This document shows, in pieces, positions 6,339-13,763 of a DNA stretch of 22,249 nt (positions within the stretch are counted from its first letter, which is position 1; each line of letters begins with the position of its first letter). A program made the translations under genes and the position numbers. This stretch comes from Anaerolineaceae bacterium (GTDB taxonomy: Bacteria > Chloroflexota > Anaerolineae > Anaerolineales > Anaerolineaceae). The stretch lies in assembly GCA_003524305.1 (NCBI GenBank), contig DQHW01000002.1:118293-140541 (forward strand). Direction: 5' to 3'. Under the pieces are notes generated by a model. That model had not been told where the DNA came from. It did not search any database and saw only the letters and a list, made by a program, of their open reading frames with translations.

Positions 6339-8795
6339 CTAGGCTGTCTCTACGTCCTCATCCAATTTAAAGCGGGTTACCAAATCACGAAGTAATTCCG
6401 CCAGAGAAGCAAGCTCCAATGCTGAATTGGTCACTTCCTGAACCTGAGCGGTCATCTCCTCAGTAGATGCAGATACCTCCTGGATGGAGGCGCTGGTCTC
6501 TTCACTATTGGCTGCTATCACTTCCATGGCTGAATTCACTTCACTCGAACTGGCAGACATCTCTTCAGTGGCGGCTGTATTTTCTTCAACCACCGCAGAC
6601 ACACTGCCCATCGAGTTATCCAATTCGACTGCGGAATTATTGATGCTTTGAGCTGCCTCAGCAATGCTGGAGACCTGTGAATTCACGCTGGCCACTGCAT
6701 TAAGAATACTTTCAAGCGCCACACCCGATTGCCCGGCACGTTTCACGCCGGTTTCCACTTCCAGGGCGCCGTCATTCATGGCTGAAACTGCTTCTTCCAC
6801 GCTGAGTTGAATGCCGCCGATCAAATCGCTGATCTCGCGGGTCGCCATGGATGATCTTTCGGCCAATTTTCGCACTTCGTCAGCCACCACCGCGAAGCCT
6901 TTGCCGTGTTCTCCAGCCCGGGCAGCTTCAATGGCTGCGTTAAGTGCCAACAGGTTGGTTTGGGATGAGATTTCTTCGATGGTCTGGACGATTGATCCAA
7001 TCTGACTTGACCGTTCACCCATTTCTTGAACTTTGACCACCGAAATGCCCACTTTCGATTTTATCGAATTCATGCCGTTGATGGTTTCTTCAACAGTTTG
7101 GGCGCCTGTCCGCGCTGTATCTGCCGCTTCACTGGCTGCCTTGGCGCTGGATTGTGCATTATCTGCAATTTCATGAATCGTGTTGCTGATTTGGGCGGCA
7201 ATGGTGGTTGCCATGCCCACTGCCTGTGCCTGGTCTTGTGCACCATTTGCGACACCATCTATCGCCATTGCCATTTGTTCCACAGATTGTGTCGTGTGCG
7301 TCACCGTATTGGCAAATTCGTTCGTTCCGGTTGCCATTTGTTGAATGGTGGCTGAAATTTGCTCAGTGGCTCGAGATGCCTGGGATGCTGCATTCGCCAA
7401 ACCGCCCGAAGCAATTTCAACCTTTTTCGCGCTGTCAGTCACTTGTGAAACCAATTCTTTTAATTGGGCTGTCATATCTGAAAAAGCTGTTCCCAATTGG
7501 TCTTTAGCTGACCTGGCATTCACTTTTACAGAGAGGTCTCCCTTGGCAACTTTTTCTGCAACCTGAACCATCTCTTCCAAATAATCAATCAATGAAGAAC
7601 CGGCGCGCGACATTTCGCCAATTTCGTCTTTTTGCGTTTTGATTTTTTCAAGGTACCCCAGGTTCAACCCGGACAAACTTAAATCACCTGTAGCCAATTG
7701 ATAAAAGCTGTCGGTGATTGTTTTCATCGGCTTGGTGACAAAACGCACGGCGATCAAGGTAAAGAACATACCCAAAATGATCACCGCAAGAGCAGCCACA
7801 AAACTCATCACCAGACTGGTGATGATGGTCTTGTTGACTTCCGCTTGATCTTGAACCATCAAGATATTCCAGTGCAATTTTTGACCGGTGTCTCCGCTTA
7901 ATTGACTGTAGGCTAAAATTGCCGGATCGCCTTGAAGATCAAGACCCTTTGTCCATCCGCTTTGACCTGCCGCAAATAATGCCATGATCTCTTCATTGGC
8001 CGGTTTCATGGTCAAAGCGGCGTCTTGGTTGTAAAGAATATTGCCACTGGCATCAATCAGGGTGGCATTTCCGGTTTCACCGACCTTTACATTGCCCAAT
8101 GTTTTGATTAAAGAGGATACATCCAAAGTTCCCCTCAATATACCGACCACTCTATGAGACTGATCGTATATCGGTACACCAATATTCATGGCATAGGCTT
8201 TGGTACTTTCATCATATTCAACATCTGCAATGAAGGGGGTGCCTTTACCCTCTGCATATGCAGATTGCCACCATCCCTCATCCGCTTGCCAGAAATCGCT
8301 GGTGCGGTCGGTCATGGCAATATTTAAACCTTTTACATCAGTAACAAAAACTTCTACTTCTTCAGGGTTCAGCTTAATGAAATCTTTTAAGAATCTAGAA
8401 ATCGAATTATTAGACACTTTTGACACTTCAAGGGTAATGCTGGAGGCTTCATCTTTCCAAGCCTGGTCAAGCGCAGTGATGTCTTTGTCAGTAAGATCCG
8501 CACGATCAAGGTTGGCTTGCACAACAGCATCTATAATTGAGGGAGTTCGTGAAAGTGTTTCAAGCACCTTCACTTCGTTTAAAACCTGATCTGCAGCCCT
8601 CAATATCACTTCGTCGCCCAGGACCAAGAGTTGATTTCCGACCGTCTTATTGGTTTCTCGTACATTGGTGAGGTAATTAACAAATAACAACACGACGACG
8701 CTAATTAAAGAAATCACCAGAACAACGCTGATGACTTTTCCCCCGATTTTCCAATCTGTCCAAAACCGCGTTCCTGTCCTTTTTTTGATGCTCAT
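6339..8795 (-). CDS. methyl-accepting chemotaxis protein with dCache-type sensor and tandem HAMP
   Basis: A transmembrane chemoreceptor of 818 residues. The residue numbers below count from an upstream GTG at 8801, two codons further out. The ATG at 8795 is preferred because GGGAG (8803-8807) sits 7 nt before it but only 1 nt before the GTG. Order: basic N-terminus, TM1 (about 22-44), extracytoplasmic double-Cache-like sensor (about 45-325), TM2 (326-352), HAMP (about 353-405), a second HAMP-like GDLSV segment (about 410-460), then the long coiled-coil signalling domain with the hairpin tip EISSQTNLLALNAAIEAARA (610-629) and ADEVRKLAERS (640-650). It signals to CheA/CheW. No CheR/CheB-docking pentapeptide is seen at the C-terminus. 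The sensor lacks an obvious R-x-W-Y amino-acid-binding motif; the equivalent stretch is DEGWW. It lies convergent to the catabolic operon, so it may sense a related compound (speculative). Confidence 0.92.
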   Translation of the reverse strand: MSIKKRTGTRFWTDWKIGGKVISVVLVISLISVVVLLFVNYLTNVRETNKTVGNQLLVLGDEVILRAADQVLNEVKVLETLSRTPSIIDAVVQANLDRADLTDKDITALDQAWKDEASSITLEVSKVSNNSISRFLKDFIKLNPEEVEVFVTDVKGLNIAMTDRTSDFWQADEGWWQSAYAEGKGTPFIADVEYDESTKAYAMNIGVPIYDQSHRVVGILRGTLDVSSLIKTLGNVKVGETGNATLIDASGNILYNQDAALTMKPANEEIMALFAAGQSGWTKGLDLQGDPAILAYSQLSGDTGQKLHWNILMVQDQAEVNKTIITSLVMSFVAALAVIILGMFFTLIAVRFVTKPMKTITDSFYQLATGDLSLSGLNLGYLEKIKTQKDEIGEMSRAGSSLIDYLEEMVQVAEKVAKGDLSVKVNARSAKDQLGTAFSDMTAQLKELVSQVTDSAKKVEIASGGLANAASQASRATEQISATIQQMATGTNEFANTVTHTTQSVEQMAMAIDGVANGAQDQAQAVGMATTIAAQISNTIHEIADNAQSSAKAASEAADTARTGAQTVEETINGMNSIKSKVGISVVKVQEMGERSSQIGSIVQTIEEISSQTNLLALNAAIEAARAGEHGKGFAVVADEVRKLAERSSMATREISDLIGGIQLSVEEAVSAMNDGALEVETGVKRAGQSGVALESILNAVASVNSQVSSIAEAAQSINNSAVELDNSMGSVSAVVEENTAATEEMSASSSEVNSAMEVIAANSEETSASIQEVSASTEEMTAQVQEVTNSALELASLAELLRDLVTRFKLDEDVETA

Positions 8796-8831
8796 ATTCA
8801 CACTCCCAACGACTAATCTAATAATATCCCA

Positions 8832-8843
8832 CCAATTAATTGG
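8832..8843. promoter_or_regulatory. perfect 12-bp palindrome upstream of the chemoreceptor
   Basis: CCAATTAATTGG is self-complementary without a loop and is flanked by CCC-A on one side and A-GGG on the other, giving an 18-bp near-perfect dyad about 37 bp upstream of the ATG. A loopless palindrome suits a protein-binding site more than an RNA hairpin. It lies between the candidate promoter and the start. Confidence 0.35.
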
Positions 8844-8914
8844 AGGGTAACCCGTTTGCTGATAAATGGATTGAAATGTATTACAAGTTGTGGTAATCGC
8901 TATTTACCATCTTT

Positions 8915-8943
8915 ATTGTATTTTCTTTGTTGGCGCCATCCAA
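8915..8943 (-). promoter_or_regulatory. candidate sigma-70-type promoter for the chemoreceptor
   Basis: On the minus strand TTGGAT (8943-8938) is followed after exactly 17 bp by TACAAT (8920-8915). Each hexamer is close to the TTGACA/TATAAT consensus. Transcription would give a leader of roughly 110 nt before the ATG at 8795. Called by eye. Confidence 0.45.
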
Positions 8944-8993
8944 TAAAGAATTATTAAAAACGGATAAATTCGATGTAAATAATCTTCCATAAT

Positions 8994-9040
8994 AAAAAAA
9001 TGCCGGATATTTTTCTCCATCTCGAAGAACAACATCCGGC
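8994..9040 (-). terminator. rho-independent terminator of the DUF1521 gene
   Basis: Read on the minus strand, GCCGGAT (9040-9034) pairs with ATCCGGC (9008-9002), and the stem is followed by A and seven Ts (9000-8994). It starts 21 bp after the stop codon of the DUF1521-type gene and separates it from the chemoreceptor transcript. Confidence 0.8.
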
Positions 9041-9061
9041 CAGGCTGATAATTGCGCAGCT

Positions 9062-10003
9062 TTAAACTTGTTGATTCACCTGTAGAATGGTTAACTGCTG
9101 GGTGATGGTTTGGTTGTATGTGAATTCAATGACGCTTGAAGGTCTGCCGGTGACAATTGGCCCAGAGGTATAGCCCCAGATCAAGTTCTTTGCGGCATCA
9201 AACCAATCGTTGCCATCTCCACCGGCATACACCGTATCACCGACCGGTATCAAACTCAGGGCTGAATAGGCATCATAGGTGACTGTTTGTGCAAACAGTC
9301 CATTTTTATCATCCCAATTTGTGGAACCGGCACCTAATCCTTTAAGGTGTTGACTTCCACGGAAAATATCCACCTCTTCAATTACCCCATTGTCACGAGC
9401 AGTGAAGGTGATGCGCGTATTGTCAGAAAGCATGAAGGTTGTATATTTATCGCTTCTCTGCAAGTCTTTGAAATCACCGTTTTGGTCACCCTCCTGATCT
9501 GAAGTATCCACATGCGGATCACCCCAAATTGTAGTGCTTTTGGCACTCCATTTATCAGTGATCTTCAATGTAGAACCGTCGCTAAATTCAAACCGGTAGC
9601 GATCAGTTTCAGCCAGGTTGGCATTTTTGACCACCAACCCGTCGACATATTCAAGGTTTGCATAGGTCAAAGAGGCTTCCGTCTCGATCTGTTGGAAAAA
9701 TTCAATTACCAGGGCTTGAGGGGTTTGTTGGGGTTGTTCCTTGGGGCCGTATATCTTTTTATAAAGATCCGCCAGGCGAATATTGATGTTTAGATCTCCA
9801 ACTCCGCCGGGGGCAGATACATTTCCAGATTGGGCAGATTTTGCGGCTTCGCTGATCAGAACATCATCTTTTTCCAGGTCAGAGGAGGCGGCTTTTTCGG
9901 CTGTCTTATCCCCTTTTTGTCTGGCTTCAGAAATTTTGGAATGAAGCATCAAACGATAAGCCATACGAATATCTGTGATATTACGTTCAATCGTATCACT
10001 CAT
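9062..10003 (-). CDS. DUF1521-type protein with predicted metal-inducible GD|PH autocleavage site
   Basis: A soluble 313-residue protein. The ATG at 10003 is chosen because AAGG lies 9-10 nt upstream; the longest frame would need a TTG at 10054. Domain order: a polar, helical N-terminal third with no signal peptide or membrane segment (1-75), a linker rich in Pro/Gln (about 87-95), then a beta-rich domain. That domain contains WGDPHVDTS (G161-D162-P163-H164) followed by an acidic run DTSDQEGDQNGDFKD (166-180) that looks like a cation-binding loop. The GDPHVD motif in this setting is the hallmark of DUF1521, known from the rhizobial effector NopE1, where calcium triggers cleavage between Asp and Pro. 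A single RTX-like GGDGNDWFD (261-269) adds a second possible calcium site. Destination and partner are unknown; it is divergent from a TerC-family gene. Family call is from motif recognition. Confidence 0.68.
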   Translation of the reverse strand: MSDTIERNITDIRMAYRLMLHSKISEARQKGDKTAEKAASSDLEKDDVLISEAAKSAQSGNVSAPGGVGDLNINIRLADLYKKIYGPKEQPQQTPQALVIEFFQQIETEASLTYANLEYVDGLVVKNANLAETDRYRFEFSDGSTLKITDKWSAKSTTIWGDPHVDTSDQEGDQNGDFKDLQRSDKYTTFMLSDNTRITFTARDNGVIEEVDIFRGSQHLKGLGAGSTNWDDKNGLFAQTVTYDAYSALSLIPVGDTVYAGGDGNDWFDAAKNLIWGYTSGPIVTGRPSSVIEFTYNQTITQQLTILQVNQQV

Positions 10004-10006
10004 TTT

Positions 10007-10043
10007 GTTCATCCTTGAACATTTTTGGCGTTCATCCTTGAAC
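10007..10043. repeat. two tandem copies of a 14-bp dyad at the DUF1521 gene start
   Basis: GTTCATCCTTGAAC occurs at 10007-10020 and again at 10030-10043, identical, 23 bp start to start. Each copy is itself an inverted repeat (GTTCA-TCCT-TGAAC). The proximal copy contains the ribosome-binding AAGGA of the gene (minus strand), so the pair overlaps the translation start. It could be an operator acting over about two helical turns, or a small tandem duplication of the leader. Confidence 0.6.
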
Positions 10044-10216
10044 TGCCAATTCAATTGTAATTACATTCATTGTCGTCATTATATTAATAAACTAAAATCC
10101 GTCATGTTTTATCAAAAATATGCAATTCATCCTTACTTTACAGATACGTGACACCTATCCATGTTTTTGGACCCTTAATAGTTGTATCATCTAGTTATAA
10201 AAGACAAAACAAACGC

Positions 10217-10261
10217 TTAAAACCATCCTCGTTACTGCATGTAGCGGGATGCGTGTTTTAA
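10217..10261 (+). promoter_or_regulatory. structured 5' leader element before the TerC-family gene
   Basis: A long imperfect hairpin can be drawn: TTAAAAC (10217-10223) with GTTTTAA (10255-10261), then CATCCTCGTTAC (10224-10235) with GTAGCGGGATG (10241-10251). It has one bulged C, a CGT bulge at 10252-10254, and the loop TGCAT. It ends about 10 bp before the AGGAG site (10271-10275). TerC-family genes in other bacteria are often under manganese yybP-ykoY riboswitches, but the conserved core of that class is not visible here. No T-run follows, so it is not a simple terminator. Confidence 0.45.
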
Positions 10262-10281
10262 AGTCACTATAGGAGAAAAAA

Positions 10282-11142
10282 ATGGATTGGTCATTCGTGG
10301 TTATTATCATTCAATTGATATTCCTTGAAGGAATTTTATCAATAGACAACGCAGCCGTCTTAGGAGCCATGGTGCTTCCACTATCGGATACAGAACCAAT
10401 CCCCTGGCCAAAAGCCCTAATGAAGTTTGGCCACACCTTGGATAAGATGCTGGGTTCTCAAAGAGTTGCCGCCCTAAAAGTAGGCCTGATTGGAGCATAT
10501 GCGGGCAGAGGCATCATGTTGGTTTTGGCCAGTTTCATTGTCGCCAATCCATGGTTGAAATTGATCGGTGCAGCTTATCTCATCAAATTAGCATTGGATG
10601 ACCTCAGTGCACACGGCTATTCAGGCGGCGGTGATGAAGACATGAAACCGATACAAGTGCGCACTTTCTGGATGACCGTATTAAGTGTTGAACTCATGGA
10701 TCTGGCATTCAGCCTGGATAACGTTGTTGCAGCAGTATCTCTTTCTGACAAATTATGGGTAGTCATGTTAGGGGTTGGTATTGGCATTTTGTTGATGCGG
10801 TTTGCGGCCGGCGCATTCAGTTATGTGGTCAAAAAAGAACCGATTCTAAAAACCGCGGCGTATATTTTGGTGTTAAATATTGGTATTGAGCTGCTGCTCG
10901 AAGACCTGGCTCACGTCGAAATTGGTGATTGGCTTCGATTTGGAATTTCAGGCGCAACCATTGTTTTATCACTGGCGTATGCTCACATACCCTTCTTGAG
11001 AAAAATCAGACCCGTCTTGATTTGGCTCAGCCAGGGATTTGGCATCATCAACAATTTGATCAGTTGGGTACTTGCCCCAGTCTCAGGATTGTTTAATGGT
11101 CTTATTGGCTTATTCAAACGAAAACCCGTTCCCGCCGAATAA
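10282..11142 (+). CDS. TerC/Alx-family integral membrane protein (probable metal ion exporter)
   Basis: A 286-residue polytopic membrane protein starting at ATG 10282 with AGGAG 7 nt upstream. It has the two repeated signature segments of the TerC family: LEGILSIDNAAVLG in the first helix (E16, D22, N23) and ELMDLAFSLDNVVAA in the central helix (E137, D140, D146, N147). These conserved acidic and Asn residues lie in the membrane and are thought to bind divalent metal. Family members (Alx, MeeF/MeeY, TerC) are linked to manganese or other metal export and to metallation of secreted proteins, or to tellurite resistance. The gene is alone, divergent from the DUF1521 gene, has a structured leader, and ends at a strong terminator. 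Substrate is not proven from sequence. Confidence 0.88.
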   Translation: MDWSFVVIIIQLIFLEGILSIDNAAVLGAMVLPLSDTEPIPWPKALMKFGHTLDKMLGSQRVAALKVGLIGAYAGRGIMLVLASFIVANPWLKLIGAAYLIKLALDDLSAHGYSGGGDEDMKPIQVRTFWMTVLSVELMDLAFSLDNVVAAVSLSDKLWVVMLGVGIGILLMRFAAGAFSYVVKKEPILKTAAYILVLNIGIELLLEDLAHVEIGDWLRFGISGATIVLSLAYAHIPFLRKIRPVLIWLSQGFGIINNLISWVLAPVSGLFNGLIGLFKRKPVPAE

Positions 11143-11150
11143 TAAATTTT

Positions 11151-11183
11151 GAGTGCAGTACACATGTGCTGCACTCTTTTTTT
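11151..11183 (+). terminator. rho-independent terminator of the TerC-family gene
   Basis: GAGTGCAG (11151-11158) pairs with CTGCACTC (11169-11176), with an inner CACATGTG that can extend the stem. Seven Ts (11177-11183) follow directly. It begins 8 bp after the TAA stop. This is a textbook intrinsic terminator. Confidence 0.9.
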
Positions 11184-11389
11184 ATGATGAATAATTAATA
11201 TTTCATGCTTCACCCACCCTGGGGTAATAAAGACTTTCGCATTTGTTATCAATATACAATCAAAAATTCTTTGGGTTTTTGGCAAAATAATATTGGTCGT
11301 GCTCATTCGCCTCGCGAGATGCAAACAGGTGAGATAATTCATTAGTAGATAAGATCGATATTTTGTACTCGCGTTATGGAAGGTTTAAA

Positions 11390-12304
11390 ATGACCAAGAA
11401 TTCTGATACTGTAATTGCTTTTTATTACCAACCGGGAGTAACCACCCGTGAAGCCTCTCTACTCTCCAACAACCTGATACGCTTCAGCGGCCATTTCAAT
11501 GAATGCCTGCATTGGATTTTCGAATTGCCCGCAACCCAACCAGGTGCAGAGATTATTCCCTCCAACCCGAACTTTATCCGTTTTACTCCCACAATTCCTG
11601 CAGAAGCTGACGAATTTCCATTTGCCAATAAGGTGTTTATTGCGGCTGAAGCTGAATTGCTTGCGGATGAAGCCCTTGCTCCTCAACTGGTCTGGATGGA
11701 CACCGACACACTGGTGATAAAAGAACCACAGGCGTTGATCCTCAAAGAAGGGGTAAAAATTGCGATTCCACCGGTTCACATCCAAAACATCAGCTCTCGA
11801 ATGGATCAGGCGGCAGACGCTTATTGGCAGTTGATCTATTCGCAATGCCATGTTTCAAAGAGCCATGTTTTTCAGATGACCACTGTTGTTGATAAAGTAC
11901 AAATTCGTCCGCATTTTAATGCAGGCTTGTTTTCGGTTAACCCACAAGCAGGTATCTTGCGTCGATGGCGAGATAACTTCGCAGCGTTGTATCAAGACCC
12001 GCGCATGCTGGAATTCTACCAATTAGACAACCGTTACAAGGTTTACCTGCATCAAGCCGTCCTGGCTGCCACGATTCTGAACATATGCAAACGCGGCGAG
12101 ATCAAGCTTCTGCCCAATGAGTACAATTTTCCGCTTCACCTCATCAGCCGTATGGACGAGCAGAACAAACCGGCTTACCTCAATGAATTGGTGACTGCCC
12201 GTTATGATAATTTGGATGAATCAGGTTGGCATGAAATGCTGCCTATTAAGGAACCTTTTAAATCCTGGTTAATCGACGCTCTTCAAAAGACCAAATCGAT
12301 TTAA
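11390..12304 (+). CDS. putative GT-A-fold glycosyltransferase (GT8-like)
   Basis: A predicted cytosolic protein of 304 residues. ATG 11390 is favoured by GGAAGG (11378-11383) with 6-nt spacing; a TTG nine codons upstream lacks a site. The key clue is WMDTDTLV with D104 and D106 forming a DxD-type metal/nucleotide-sugar motif after a hydrophobic strand, followed by HFNAGLFSVNP (175-185). Both segments occur in that order in GT8-like and related nucleotide-sugar transferases. It would transfer a sugar from a nucleotide-sugar donor; donor and acceptor are not known. It ends tail-to-tail with a UGT-like gene, overlapping by 4 bp. Overall family match is loose, so the function remains provisional. 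Confidence 0.55.
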   Translation: MTKNSDTVIAFYYQPGVTTREASLLSNNLIRFSGHFNECLHWIFELPATQPGAEIIPSNPNFIRFTPTIPAEADEFPFANKVFIAAEAELLADEALAPQLVWMDTDTLVIKEPQALILKEGVKIAIPPVHIQNISSRMDQAADAYWQLIYSQCHVSKSHVFQMTTVVDKVQIRPHFNAGLFSVNPQAGILRRWRDNFAALYQDPRMLEFYQLDNRYKVYLHQAVLAATILNICKRGEIKLLPNEYNFPLHLISRMDEQNKPAYLNELVTARYDNLDESGWHEMLPIKEPFKSWLIDALQKTKSI

Positions 12305-13515
12305 TTCATCGTCATCAACTCTTCAACCAGTCTAACTGCAACAGCCACACCATTTTCTGCCCGGATTTTTATGCCGATCTCTCGGGCATTTTCTTGATAT
12401 TTCAAATTTGTGGTTAAATCGGTAAGTGCTTCACTAAATGTTTCCACCGACATTTTGGTACGGGGCAAGGGTTTTGGCCCTACTCCAAGATCAAATAATT
12501 TTTGTCCCCAGATGAATTGGTCAATAATATGAGGCACTGCCATGGATGGAATGCCCGCTTTCAACCCTGCCGAGGTGGTGCCAAATCCGCCGTGGTGTAC
12601 GATCGCTGCGGAACGCTCAAGGAGCCAATCATGGGGGATTGAACCGCCGTGATAAACATTTTCTGAGGTCTTTATCTGCCGCATGGGTTCATCCCAACCC
12701 TGGATGACAGCACGTACCCCGGCTTCTTCAACTGCTTTGACCGCGATTAATGCTGCCTGCATGGCATCATCCCCTGAAATGGCCATGGCGCCTAAACTAA
12801 TAACCACGGGAGGTTGCCCTTTTTGCAAAAAATCAGCCAGGTCAGCAGGAGGCTGCCAATTCTGAGGAGCGGGGGCAAACCAAAACCCGGTCATTTGATG
12901 TCGGGCTTCCCAATATGGATTGGAGGGAATCACCACCGGACTGATGGGAATGAGATTCAACTTCGGCGATGTAATGCCATATTGCCCCATTTTTGGCAGT
13001 CCCACCCGTTTGCGGATATGATCCAGAGGACGGGTCATCACCAATCCCATTAAGCCTCCAGCAAGCTTTCCAATTGCCTTGGCAAATGCAGAAGTATTCG
13101 GGTCGTTCACCGGGATAGCCATAGGCATTAAAGTGGCGCTGACTGTTGGGATATTCAACTGATCCGCTTCGATGGAGCCTGCCGCGGAATGAGATACCAC
13201 GACCAGGTCTTGATCTTTACACAACTCAAGTAATTCTGCATGTGATTCTTCCAACATTCGAAATGAGAATTTCATCACCCGCAAAAAACCCATCACAAAA
13301 TTCTTTGATTTACCACGAATAAGTGCTGCTTCCTTGCCCAAGTCTACATCCGGTCCCATCGGAGAAAAGGAGACCCCATAAGATTCAACCAATTGCCTCA
13401 ACGAAGGATGAGAGGCAACGACCACTTGATGTCCGGCGGTTTGTAGACCAAGCGCCAGGGCGATATAGGGTTGAATGTCTCCACGTGTTCCAATCGTGGG
13501 GATAATTATGCGCAT
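12301..13515 (-). CDS. GT1 family glycosyltransferase (UDP-glucosyltransferase/MGT-like)
   Basis: A GT-B-fold enzyme of 404 residues starting at ATG 13515, with AGGAG (13527-13523) 7 nt upstream. The N-terminal half opens with MRIIIPTIGTRGDIQPY; the GTRGDIQP motif (9-16) is typical of sterol/macrolide-type and GT28-like glycosyltransferases. The C-terminal donor-binding half has HDWLLERSAAIVHHGGFGTT (295-314) and a conserved DQ (332-333) in the place of the plant PSPG box. Such enzymes glycosylate lipids, sterol- or hopanoid-like molecules, or small secondary metabolites using UDP-sugars. No signal peptide or membrane helix is obvious. The neighbouring convergent gene is another putative glycosyltransferase, but the two are on opposite strands, so joint action is only a possibility. 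Confidence 0.85.
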   Translation of the reverse strand: MRIIIPTIGTRGDIQPYIALALGLQTAGHQVVVASHPSLRQLVESYGVSFSPMGPDVDLGKEAALIRGKSKNFVMGFLRVMKFSFRMLEESHAELLELCKDQDLVVVSHSAAGSIEADQLNIPTVSATLMPMAIPVNDPNTSAFAKAIGKLAGGLMGLVMTRPLDHIRKRVGLPKMGQYGITSPKLNLIPISPVVIPSNPYWEARHQMTGFWFAPAPQNWQPPADLADFLQKGQPPVVISLGAMAISGDDAMQAALIAVKAVEEAGVRAVIQGWDEPMRQIKTSENVYHGGSIPHDWLLERSAAIVHHGGFGTTSAGLKAGIPSMAVPHIIDQFIWGQKLFDLGVGPKPLPRTKMSVETFSEALTDLTTNLKYQENAREIGIKIRAENGVAVAVRLVEELMTMN

Positions 13516-13529
13516 AGATTTTCTCCTCA

Positions 13530-13740
13530 GTAATTATTTAAGATAATGATATACGATTCTACCAGGGTTGGGGATTCCCCATACGGGGACTTCGCGCTTC
13601 GCATTGATGATAGGAATTTCTCAAGATCAACAACAAGACCCCCGCGGTTTTGACGAATAGAAGAAAACTCGATAATCAAACCGCGGGGGTCACCCTTAAG
13701 ATTATGCGGCAATGCTCGCGATGACAGAGGGGGGCTGCCA
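13530..13740. repeat. repeat-rich intergenic segment between nadB and the UGT-like gene
   Basis: This stretch contains GGGGATTCCCC and CCCCATACGGGG overlapping dyads near 13568-13589, the CTTCGCGCTTCGC tract around 13590-13602, the large hairpin at 13637-13691, and GGCAATGCTCGCGATGACA around 13708-13726. The reverse complement of the last resembles the widespread GTCATTGCGAG-type dispersed repeat of bacterial genomes (from memory). A frame of 61 residues here is just repeat translation. Confidence 0.5.
13637..13691 (-). terminator. GC-rich hairpin downstream of nadB (same arms as at 6282-6314)
   Basis: GACCCCCGCGGTTT (13637-13650) and AAACCGCGGGGGTC (13678-13691) are a perfect 14-bp inverted repeat with a 27-nt loop. 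It lies 72 bp beyond the nadB stop on the minus strand and is a likely transcript end for the nad operon. It lacks a distinct T-run, so it may instead be a REP-like 3' stabiliser. Confidence 0.55.
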
Positions 13741-13763
13741 TTAGGGAGTTTTAATTAGTAGTG

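Noticed and set aside
8796..8993. Cyclic-di-GMP (GEMM) riboswitch upstream of the chemoreceptor
   Set aside because: Such riboswitches often precede chemoreceptor genes, but the conserved core could not be found; only a sigma-70-like promoter and a palindrome are visible.
10004..10054. N-terminal extension of the DUF1521 protein from a TTG codon
   Set aside because: The extension translates the tandem dyads and has no ribosome-binding site; the ATG at 10003 has AAGG at proper distance.
10180..10281. yybP-ykoY manganese riboswitch before the TerC-family gene
   Set aside because: The leader is structured but the conserved paired loops of that class are not recognisable by eye.
13527..13712. 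61-residue minus-strand open frame downstream of nadB
   Set aside because: It runs through the GC-rich hairpin and other repeats, with no protein signature.
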